A DNA stretch of 59,099 nt from Prolixibacteraceae bacterium (GTDB lineage Bacteria > Bacteroidota > Bacteroidia > Bacteroidales > Prolixibacteraceae), in the NCBI GenBank assembly GCA_029975525.1, contig JARKOX010000146.1, forward strand, positions 1-59,099, written 5' to 3'. Position numbers and translations under genes: made by a program. Position 1 is the stretch's first letter. Every line of letters begins with the position of its first letter. Below are positions 53,401 to 59,099 of the stretch, one piece after another. The notes beneath the pieces are model-generated. The model was not told the origin of the DNA. It worked only from the letters and a program-made list of their open reading frames with translations, and did not search any database.

Positions 53401-53833
53401 GCAGGGTGTTGGTTTGCAGCACGTCGGGCGGCGCTACCTTTTCGGCCAGTCCTTCGGGCCAGGTTACCACCAGGCAGGTCGAGCCGCTGGTCAGCAGCCG
53501 GTTGAGCGCCTCGGTGCGCAACACCATGTTCTCCTGTTCGGGTTGCCCAAACTGTACCGACCGTTTGAAAGAAGAGGGGAAAAACAGGGTGTTCTCCTCG
53601 AGTCCCAGGCTGACCAGGTCGTCGTAAAAATAGGCGGCTTCTTCGCGGTCGGGCAGCAGCACCAGGATATTTTTGGCAGCTGCCAGGTAAAGGTTGGCGG
53701 CAAACACCGACCGGGCCGAGCCAAAAAGCCCGGGCAGGTGAATCTTTTCACCCGGGGGGGCGTCCAGCCGTTTCAGTAAATCGGCCAGTTGCGGGCGCCC
53801 TTCAAAAAATTTCAGAAAACGGGCCGCTTCCAC
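50495..53833 (-). CDS. mfd: Transcription-repair coupling factor Mfd
   Basis: 1112 residues. UvrB-like N-terminal domains (about 1-340), an RNA-polymerase-interaction CarD-like domain with LHPGDFVVHVDHGIGKFAGL (near 430), then helicase motifs: GDVGFGKTEVAIRAAF, DEEQKFGVSVKEKLK, LTATPIPRTLQFSLMG, TIIESGLDIPNANTMI and QLRGRVGRSNKKAFCYLI. A C-terminal TRCF domain ends the protein. Mfd removes RNA polymerase stalled at lesions and recruits UvrA. The start codon is GTG at 53833, with no ATG near the conserved N-terminus. A -7 box lies only 16 nt upstream, so the leader is very short. Monocistronic. Confidence 0.97.
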   Translation of the reverse strand: MEAARFLKFFEGRPQLADLLKRLDAPPGEKIHLPGLFGSARSVFAANLYLAAAKNILVLLPDREEAAYFYDDLVSLGLEENTLFFPSSFKRSVQFGQPEQENMVLRTEALNRLLTSGSTCLVVTWPEGLAEKVAPPDVLQTNTLRIAKGDKISIDFINEFLYEYGFERVDFVTEPGQFSVRGSIVDVFSFASEDPFRLDFFGNEVESVRSFDIDTQISKMTHPHVTLVPNIRDHAFAGDRISLIRFMPAGSLVICAETRFFIDQTESIFRQTQHPGPDMTPVPAGEVLAGRELKQELSQLTCIETGSDPFFTPQLSFQPKLSKQPVFNKNFKLLGANLQEFSDKGYRILLLSSQEKQVERLRDIFRETKVKASFEPVLFALHEGFIDHDLQVCCYTDHQIFERYHRYRLRSRNPQREAITLQELNKLHPGDFVVHVDHGIGKFAGLVKTEVNGKVQEAIRLVYRDNDSLLVSIHSLHRISKYKGKDGAAPSLNKLGTAAWQNLKNRTKAKVKDIARELIALYARRREEEGFTFSPDSYLQTELEASFIYEDTPDQEKATQAVKEDMEKAIPMDRLVCGDVGFGKTEVAIRAAFKAVTDNKQVAVLVPTTILALQHFKTFSERLSDFPVKVDYISRLRSNVEIKEALNNLKEGKVDIIIGTHRLVSADVKFKDLGLLIVDEEQKFGVSVKEKLKRLKVNVDTLTLTATPIPRTLQFSLMGARDLSIIQTPPPNRYPIITEVHGFNEQLIREAILYETGRNGQVFFIHNRVQNIYEVEATIRRIVPGVKTVVGHGQMEGPKLEKVMLDFINGQFDVLIATTIIESGLDIPNANTMIINQAQNFGLSDLHQLRGRVGRSNKKAFCYLITPPLASLSAESRRRLKAIEEFSDLGSGFNIAMQDLDIRGAGNLLGAEQSGFIADIGFETYHRILNEAVQELKQEEFGDLFAPEETSAAQAFMNIRYVNDCQIDTDLELLFPDSFIPGSAERMLLYRELDNLENESQLQKFEAGLVDRFGKLPAESAELLGVVRLRWIALSLGIEKIVLKTQLMICYFPADPQSPYFQSPAFGKILKYVQAHPQKCRMKEEGKLTLTFSDILSVSEAVDKLKEIETAG

Positions 53834-53849
53834 TCGTAAAAATTTGCGG

Positions 53850-53857
53850 CAAAGTTA
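53850..53857 (-). promoter_or_regulatory. Promoter -7 box for mfd
   Basis: The minus strand reads TAACTTTG, an exact TAnnTTTG match, 16 nt before the GTG start at 53833. The predicted leader is about 10 nt or less. Confidence 0.45.
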
Positions 53858-54090
53858 ACAGATTTTGGCCTGTCGGTTTCAGAACGGCCCAAAAGCCAGC
53901 GCCAGTAAACTGAAAATTAACCTATTTCTTTACCTTTTTCTTTTCCCACGCAACCTTTTCCCGGTTTTTCCATCTTACCGAAAACAGCAGCCTGAAAAGT
54001 TGCGGCGTGCTTAACCGGAACCCTGCCCGGCTGCCGAGAATATGAAAAACAATTTTGAAATCACCCGCTAACCATCAAAAAACAAAACGT

Positions 54091-54555
54091 ATGAAAACAA
54101 GAAAATTAAATCTGCTGCTCGTCTTCCTGCTCCTGCTGCCGCTGGGGGTGGTCCTGCTGGGGACAGGGTGCAAAAAAGAGGAAACCAGGGATGATAATTT
54201 GGTTGTTAAAGAATTTCCAATCCTGTATATGGGATATAATTTAAAACCGGAAAAAACAGTCATTATCCGCGATCAGGAGACTTTTGATAAAGTGTTTTCT
54301 AAAGAATTAGTGACCCAATTTTCAGTCATGCAGAACATTGACTTCTTCAAGTACGATGTACTTGTCGGCGAAAATTTTTATACAAGAGGCATTACTAAGT
54401 TAGAACATAGATTTACTCAATCTGGTAACTCATATCTATACAAACTAAGTGTTATTTATAATGATGCGTTACCTGCAGGGAACTTCTGTTATGGAATTAT
54501 CATCAATAAGCTTCCAGCGGAAGCCAATGTCAAATTTGAAGTGACGAAAATATAA
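54091..54555 (+). CDS. Uncharacterised lipoprotein
   Basis: 154 residues from MKTRKLNLLLVFLLLLPLGV, a signal peptide with lipobox LGTGC (acylated cysteine about residue 27), so it is probably anchored in the inner or outer membrane. I do not recognise a family. The mature part has VVKEFPILYMGYNLKPEKTV, DQETFDKVFSKEL, FFKYDVLVGENFYTRGI and a final beta-rich stretch, in broad outline like small PrcB-type domains, but that is a weak guess. The gene is visibly richer in A and T than all neighbours after the signal peptide, which may indicate recent acquisition. It stands alone between mfd and the GH43 gene. Confidence 0.75.
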   Translation: MKTRKLNLLLVFLLLLPLGVVLLGTGCKKEETRDDNLVVKEFPILYMGYNLKPEKTVIIRDQETFDKVFSKELVTQFSVMQNIDFFKYDVLVGENFYTRGITKLEHRFTQSGNSYLYKLSVIYNDALPAGNFCYGIIINKLPAEANVKFEVTKI

Positions 54556-54656
54556 TAAGTTGCTGTTGTTTCCACTTCCCTCATTTGTAAGTACGGTGCA
54601 GGCTGTTCTGCATATTGCCATTTCCGGGTGGAGGAGGGAAGCCGCCCATAAAATCT

Positions 54657-54664
54657 TATTTTTG
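54657..54664 (+). promoter_or_regulatory. Promoter -7 box for the GH43 gene
   Basis: TATTTTTG is an exact TAnnTTTG match, 24 nt before the ATG at 54689. No clear -33 element. Confidence 0.4.
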
Positions 54665-54688
54665 GTCCAAACCAAATGATACCAAACG

Positions 54689-55660
54689 ATGAAACAAATT
54701 TTGATGCTCCCTGTTTTGATGTTCTTTTTTTTGCAGCTGACCGCACAACCCGAACGGGCCGGCAACCCGGTCTTTCCGGGCTGGTATGCCGATCCGGAGG
54801 GAATTGTCTTCGGAAAAACTTACTGGATCTATCCAACCTTTTCGGCGCCTTACGAAAAGCAGGTTTTTTTCGACGCCTTTTCGTCGCCCGACCTGGTAAA
54901 CTGGACCAAACACAGCCGGATTCTCGACACGACCCGCGTCAAATGGGCCAAACGGGCGCTGTGGGCGCCTTCGATCATCGAAAAAGAGGGGCGATATTTC
55001 CTCTTCTTCGGGGCCAATGATATTCAGAGCGACCGGGAAGAGGGCGGTATCGGGATAGCGGTTGCCGATCACCCGGCCGGTCCTTACCACGACTACCTGG
55101 GCAAACCGCTGATCGGCAAATTCCACAACGGCGCGCAGCCCATCGACCAGTTTGTCTTTCGCGATACCGACGGTCGGCACTACCTGATTTACGGCGGCTG
55201 GCGGCATTGTAACATCGCCCGGCTCAACAGCGACTTTACCGGTTTTGAGCCGTTGGCCGACGGAACGATTTTCCGGGAGATCACTCCTGAACATTATGTG
55301 GAAGGGCCGTGTATGTTTGTCCGCAACGGGAAATACTATTTTATGTGGTCAGAGGGGGGCTGGACCGGCCCCGGCTACAGTGTGGCCTACGCCATCTCCG
55401 ATTCGCCGTTTGGCCCGTTTCAGCGGATCGGGAAAATTCTGCAGCAGGATCCGCAGATCGCCACCGGCGCCGGCCACCATTCGGTGATCCGGGTTCCGGG
55501 TAAAGATCAGTACTACATTGTTTACCACCGGCGGCCGCTTACCGAAACCGACCGGAATTCGCGCGTCACCTGCATCGACCGTATGTTTTTCGACGAAGAG
55601 GGGCTGATCCTCCCGGTTGTGATTACCCACGAAGGTGTTGAACGGTGCGTGATTGAATAG
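54689..55660 (+). CDS. Glycoside hydrolase family 43 protein
   Basis: 323 residues with a signal peptide (MKQILMLPVLMFFFLQLTAQ). It is a five-bladed propeller of GH43 type. The three catalytic acids can be placed: general base D35 in GWYADPEGIV, pKa modulator D153 in AQPIDQFVFRD, and general acid E205 in HYVEGPCMF. WAPSIIEKEGRYFLFFGAN and GHHSVIRVPGKDQYYIVYHRR are also typical. There is no C-terminal binding module. The substrates of GH43 vary (arabinan, xylan, galactan) and cannot be told here. It ends against a bidirectional hairpin shared with the outer-membrane protein gene. Confidence 0.9.
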   Translation: MKQILMLPVLMFFFLQLTAQPERAGNPVFPGWYADPEGIVFGKTYWIYPTFSAPYEKQVFFDAFSSPDLVNWTKHSRILDTTRVKWAKRALWAPSIIEKEGRYFLFFGANDIQSDREEGGIGIAVADHPAGPYHDYLGKPLIGKFHNGAQPIDQFVFRDTDGRHYLIYGGWRHCNIARLNSDFTGFEPLADGTIFREITPEHYVEGPCMFVRNGKYYFMWSEGGWTGPGYSVAYAISDSPFGPFQRIGKILQQDPQIATGAGHHSVIRVPGKDQYYIVYHRRPLTETDRNSRVTCIDRMFFDEEGLILPVVITHEGVERCVIE

Positions 55661-55688
55661 CTTTTGCAGCACATTGTACGCTGCTGTA

Positions 55689-55725
55689 AACAACAGGAGG
55701 CTGCTCCGGACAGCCTCTTGTTGTT
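55689..55725. terminator. Bidirectional terminator
   Basis: AACAACAGGAGGCTG (55689-55703) pairs with CAGCCTCTTGTTGTT (55711-55725), 15 bp with a single G-T pair and a seven-base loop, followed by TTGGTTT. It lies between the convergent GH43 gene (stop 55660) and the outer-membrane protein gene (stop 55748). Confidence 0.8.
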
Positions 55726-55747
55726 TTGGTTTCAGAAGAAAAGGTGT

Positions 55748-58240
55748 TTAATTTCCGCCCGAAGAGCTGCCCGATGTGGAGCTGCCGTTGGAATCGCCGC
55801 CGCTTTTTACGTCGTCGTTGCGGATCCCGCGCTTCGCTTTTTTGATCTCCCCTTTCATCTGTCCGAACCGGTAGGAGATGTAAACCCGCACACGGCGGTT
55901 GTAGTTGTAGTTGACGCTGGTTTGCCGGAAGGTGGGATCGTCAAATTCCGATTCGTATTTGGCCCGCTTCCTGAACGGGTCGCTGACCGACAGCGAGGCG
56001 GTCACCTTCTTCTTGAACAGCTCCTGCGAAAGGCTCATGTTGGTGAAATAGAACATCGAAGATTGTCCCTGCAGCATAATGCGCGGGGAATAAATGCCGG
56101 CATACCCCGAAATGGTTCCGTTTTTCCAGGCGTTGTAGCGGGCATTGAGCGAGCCGTTGTAGCTAAATCCTTCGTTGTGGAGGTTGCGGTTGTCGTTGCT
56201 CTCCAGAATGGAATAGGTCAGCCCGAAGTTGGTGTTGAGGTTTAGCTTTTGGCCAATCCTTGCCGATCCGTAGATAAAACTTCCGTAGCGCTGGTTTTTT
56301 CCAATATTTTCGTAGGTAGTCACCCGCACCCCGTTGGGTTGCATGGTCGAAATCGACTCGATGGTGTTGTTGGTGAAAGCGCTGTTCAAACTCACATTTA
56401 CGTTGTATTTCCCCGAAAATTTTCCGTACGAAAAATCGAAGGTGTGCGAAACTTCGGCATCCAGTTTTGGGTTTCCGTACCGGATGTTGAGCGGGTCAAT
56501 GTCGTTTACGTAAGGGTTGAGGTACCAGATGCCGGGTCTTGAGAGCCGCTGGGTGTACGAGAGTTTCAGGTTTTGCCCTTTGTCGAGGTTTTGCGAAAGG
56601 GTGACATAGGGGATCAGGTTGAACATTTTGTTGGTAAAGGTGGTGTCGGTGGCTGATCTGAAAACGCCGTCGTTGAGGGTGCCTTCGGCGCGCAAACCGG
56701 TTTTGACGCTGAATTTTTTCAGTTTCATCACATACCCGGCATACATCCCGAAAATGTGCTGGTCGTAGTCGAGGTCGTTGAGGCGTGTTTCATCGCGTTT
56801 CCAGTCGCCCAGGGTGTTGTCGAAGAGGAAAATATCCGAGTTGCTTACGTTTTGGCGAAGGATATATTTGACGCCGGTTTCCAGCTGGTGGGTCTGGGTC
56901 AGCGGGTCGTAGTAGTCGAGCTGGAAGGTGTGTTCGGAGCCGGTGGCGTCGTTTCGCGACTTCTGCCGGTAGGAGTTGTAGTTGAGCAGCCCGATGATGT
57001 CATTGTCGCTTTCGCTGAAGGTGGGGGTGTGGTCCAGCTTATAGGAGACGGTGAAGGTTTTGTCGGGTTTTTTGAATGTGCGCTGGTAGTCGATATTCCC
57101 CGACACATAACCATGTCCGTTGTTCATGTGGTAGAGATTGTCGAAGCTTCGGGCCGGGTTCCGGTTGATGTCAAATTCGCGGGTCTGCTGCCGGTTGTCT
57201 CCGCCATATTCGCCGCGAACGCCAAAAAAGGAGAGGCTGATGAGGTTCAGCGAGTCGATTTCGTAGCTGGCTTCGCCCATTGCAAAGTTGGATAACCCTT
57301 TAAACTTGCTGGTCCCCTCGGTTTCGGTAAACCGGTTGGTGCTGCTCAGCAGGTTTTCGCGCGAGGAGAAAAACTCGCCGGCCGGGTTGCGAAAGTTGTT
57401 GTAATTGTAATTAACCGAAAAACCGAATTTGTTGACTTTGGAAGAGAGGTAGAGTCCGCCGTTGTAGGAACCTTGCGTGTCAGCTCCGGCGCTAACCCGC
57501 CCCATCAGTCCGTCTAACTGTTTTTTGGTGGTGATGATGTTGATGATCCCGCCGGCGCCTTCCGCCTCGTATTTCGACGAAGGGTTGGTGATCACCTCAA
57601 TGTCTTTTATGGAGCTGGCCGGAAGGCTGCGCAGCACATCTTTCGGGTTCTGCGAAAGCATGGCCGAGTTTTTCCCGTTGAGCAGGAACTTAAAATTGGA
57701 GGTTCCTTTCAGCTGGATGTTGTCTTCGCCGTCAACCGTTACCAGCGGCACTTTGCGAAGCATCTCCAGCGCCGTATTGGTTTTTGATTCGGGATCCGAT
57801 TCAATGCTGTAGACAATCTTGTCGACCTCGGTTTTTACCAGCGGTTTCTGGGCTACAACAGCCACTTCGGCAATCTTTTCCATCCCTGCCGCAATCGGGA
57901 TCTTCCCCAGGTCGATCCGGGAACTCTTTCCGTCAACATCCAGCAGCGTGCTTTTGGTTTCATAACCGATCGACTGGAAAATCAGGCGGTATTGACCAAC
58001 CGAGTCGAGTGCAAAACTGAAATTTCCCCCCGCATCGCTGGCCAGCCGTTTGACCACCCCCTGGTGGTCGGTTTGAATGGTGACGGTTACATACGAAATC
58101 CCTTTTCCGGAAACGGAATCGGTGACCAGTCCTTTGATCTGGTAAGCGCCGGCAGGAGTGTGTGCCTGAAGAGTGACGGTCCAAAAAAGAAAAAAAGCAG
58201 CCCAACCAGCTGCCCGGAAGGCGGTTTGAACGATTTTCAT
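55748..58240 (-). CDS. Outer-membrane beta-barrel protein with carboxypeptidase-regulatory domain
   Basis: 830 residues. Signal peptide (about 1-26), a carboxypeptidase regulatory-like domain (about 32-115: YQIKGLVTDSVSGKGISYV, FSFALDSVGQYRLIFQSIGY), a TonB-type plug (about 130-245: TALEMLRKVPLVTVDGEDNI, FKFLLNGKNSAML and EAEGAGGIINIITTKK), and an OMP_b-brl_3-type barrel to residue 800. The C-terminal tail is rich in serine and glycine after KRGIRNDDV. These proteins resemble TonB receptors; whether this one transports is unclear. It lies between two glycosidase genes, on the opposite strand, so a shared role in sugar use is only possible. Confidence 0.9.
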   Translation of the reverse strand: MKIVQTAFRAAGWAAFFLFWTVTLQAHTPAGAYQIKGLVTDSVSGKGISYVTVTIQTDHQGVVKRLASDAGGNFSFALDSVGQYRLIFQSIGYETKSTLLDVDGKSSRIDLGKIPIAAGMEKIAEVAVVAQKPLVKTEVDKIVYSIESDPESKTNTALEMLRKVPLVTVDGEDNIQLKGTSNFKFLLNGKNSAMLSQNPKDVLRSLPASSIKDIEVITNPSSKYEAEGAGGIINIITTKKQLDGLMGRVSAGADTQGSYNGGLYLSSKVNKFGFSVNYNYNNFRNPAGEFFSSRENLLSSTNRFTETEGTSKFKGLSNFAMGEASYEIDSLNLISLSFFGVRGEYGGDNRQQTREFDINRNPARSFDNLYHMNNGHGYVSGNIDYQRTFKKPDKTFTVSYKLDHTPTFSESDNDIIGLLNYNSYRQKSRNDATGSEHTFQLDYYDPLTQTHQLETGVKYILRQNVSNSDIFLFDNTLGDWKRDETRLNDLDYDQHIFGMYAGYVMKLKKFSVKTGLRAEGTLNDGVFRSATDTTFTNKMFNLIPYVTLSQNLDKGQNLKLSYTQRLSRPGIWYLNPYVNDIDPLNIRYGNPKLDAEVSHTFDFSYGKFSGKYNVNVSLNSAFTNNTIESISTMQPNGVRVTTYENIGKNQRYGSFIYGSARIGQKLNLNTNFGLTYSILESNDNRNLHNEGFSYNGSLNARYNAWKNGTISGYAGIYSPRIMLQGQSSMFYFTNMSLSQELFKKKVTASLSVSDPFRKRAKYESEFDDPTFRQTSVNYNYNRRVRVYISYRFGQMKGEIKKAKRGIRNDDVKSGGDSNGSSTSGSSSGGN

Positions 58241-58506
58241 GGTTTTGATGTGATTAGTTGATAAATAAAATTCGAAGATTTCAATGTGAAGGCCTGTTTT
58301 CTGACATTAAAATAATCGGGAAGAACAAAAATAACTAATTCGTTAGTTTCAAAACTGGCAAATCAGTTGGGGTGTTGCCAGCAAATATTTTGCCACATAT
58401 TATCGTTGGAGCATTTTCTGAAAAATAAGATTCGAACAGCGGAAGTATTTACAGGGGGCTCCTGTTGCAGCAACTCGGAAGTGAGCAGACGAAGCCGGAT
58501 TTTTAT
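58241..58506. other. Divergent intergenic region with promoter candidates
   Basis: No gene is visible. On the minus side lies a promoter for the outer-membrane protein (next entry) with a perfect inverted repeat AACTAA-TTCG-TTAGTT at 58333-58348. The rest, 58360-58506, shows no structure that I can interpret. Confidence 0.4.
58326..58353 (-). promoter_or_regulatory. Promoter candidate for the outer-membrane barrel gene, with internal inverted repeat
   Basis: On the minus strand TTTG (58350-58353) and TATTTTTG (58326-58333) are 16 nt apart, slightly short. The spacer is nearly filled by the inverted repeat AACTAA-TTCG-TTAGTT, a possible regulator site. The ATG lies about 86 nt downstream at 58240. 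Confidence 0.38.
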
Positions 58507-58514
58507 TAGCTTTG
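58507..58514 (+). promoter_or_regulatory. Promoter -7 box for the GH30 gene
   Basis: TAGCTTTG is an exact TAnnTTTG match, 83 nt before the ATG at 58597, which would give a leader of about 75 nt. No clear -33 element. Confidence 0.35.
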
Positions 58515-58596
58515 ACCAGCTGTTCCGGATCAAAAAAAGGAAGTTTTTTCAGTAGCCCGGACAGCCATTTCATAAACGAAAAAGGAGAATAACACC

Positions 58597-59099
58597 ATGA
58601 TGACTAAAAAGATAGCCTTGTTGGCCGGCTGCATTCTGGTTTTTTTTACCGCTGTGGGGTGTGCCCCCAAAAATGATCCTGCCCCTGTTGAGCCGGGAAC
58701 GTCCATTCCGGTGGCGTACTGGCTGACAACATCCAACCAGACGGCCCTGTTTGAAAAGCAGCAGAAAAGTTTGTCTTTTGTCTACACAGCCAATACCCAC
58801 CCGGTGATCGAGGTGGATACCATGCAATCCTTTCAGGTAATGGATGGCTTCGGGTACACCCTCACCGGTGGCAGCGCCATTTTGCTGAACAAGATGGAGC
58901 CTGCTGCCCGCACGGCAATTCTGAATGAGATGTTTTCGACCGAGGGCAACGTGATCGTCGTGAGTTACCTGCGCCTCAGTATTGGCGCTTCCGACCTCAG
59001 CGACCGGGTGTTCTCCTACAACGATCTGCCTCCCGGAGAAACCGATCCGGAGATGAAAAAGTTCAGTCTTGCCCCCGATCGCACCGACCTGATCCCGGT
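58597..59099 (+). CDS. Glycoside hydrolase family 30 lipoprotein, N-terminal part (runs off window)
   Basis: The frame is open to the right edge (167 codons). Start MMTKKIALLAGCILVFFTAV with lipobox AVGC, so it is probably a lipoprotein; AAAGGAG precedes the ATG. The mature part has IEVDTMQSFQVMDGFGYTLT then GGSAILL, and later VSYLRLSIGASDLSD, which are hallmarks of the GH30 (glucosylceramidase-like) barrel start. GH30 enzymes cleave beta-linked glucans, xylan or glucosides; the catalytic acids lie outside the window. It is divergent from the outer-membrane barrel gene and probably part of a sugar-use region continuing to the right. Confidence 0.85.
   Translation, partial: MMTKKIALLAGCILVFFTAVGCAPKNDPAPVEPGTSIPVAYWLTTSNQTALFEKQQKSLSFVYTANTHPVIEVDTMQSFQVMDGFGYTLTGGSAILLNKMEPAARTAILNEMFSTEGNVIVVSYLRLSIGASDLSDRVFSYNDLPPGETDPEMKKFSLAPDRTDLIP

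Overview
The window reads as chromosomal DNA of a moderately GC-rich Bacteroidota, most likely class Bacteroidia near Marinilabiliales or Prolixibacteraceae. The evidence is the Bacteroidota-type division and cell wall (dcw) cluster (mraZ-rsmH-ftsL-ftsI with PASTA-murE-mraY-murD-ftsW-murG-murC-ftsQ-ftsA-ftsZ), several clade-typical families (DUF5916, DUF6051, carboxypeptidase-regulatory-domain outer-membrane barrels, TonB-dependent receptors), a GlsA/GlsB-like lipid acyltransferase pair, and repeated promoter -7 boxes of the form TAnnTTTG. The genus assignment is inference. I see no rRNA, tRNA, CRISPR, prophage or insertion sequence.

Layout. 1-6711 (minus): an operon-like run with a small membrane protein, a TonB-dependent receptor, an AmpG-like MFS permease, hemN, a HemY-type protoporphyrinogen oxidase and the start of hemF, so late heme synthesis is joined to an uptake system. 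6874-9143 (minus): DoxX, an AHSA1/SRPBCC protein and a DUF6051 hydrolase. 9422-10282 (plus): a membrane-anchored LytTR regulator. 10342-15059 (minus): a heparinase II/III-family lyase and a DUF5916 outer-membrane protein, separated by a 0.56-kb mosaic of intergenic repeats. 15286-21235 (minus): a five-gene MacAB-TolC-like exporter with a separate ATPase and two permeases. 21565-22920 (minus): gdhA with a clear terminator. 23304-26076 (plus): era, der and a YjjX-type NTPase. 26092-28323 (minus): a NifX-like protein, an AhpD-like protein and miaB. 28622-30984 (plus): a SPOR protein and an unusual long PurF-like enzyme. 31042-32922 (minus): GNAT and PlsC-type acyltransferases resembling the glycine-lipid enzymes GlsB and GlsA.

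33265-50213 (plus) is one compact 15-gene division and cell-wall cluster with frequent ATGA overlaps, ending in yqeY. Its most notable feature is two complete, tandem ftsZ genes after ftsA. Both keep the GTPase loops, but only the second has the usual C-terminal VPAYIRKQ peptide. The first ends in an aromatic and basic, possibly amphipathic segment that resembles a membrane anchor. murF, murB and ddl are not in the cluster.

50222-50480 holds an inverted copy of the intergenic repeat seen at 12.3 kb. It is followed by mfd (minus), a small AT-rich lipoprotein gene, a GH43 glycosidase, an outer-membrane beta-barrel protein (minus) and the start of a GH30 lipoprotein glycosidase that runs off the window. 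This last part looks like a small carbohydrate-use region.
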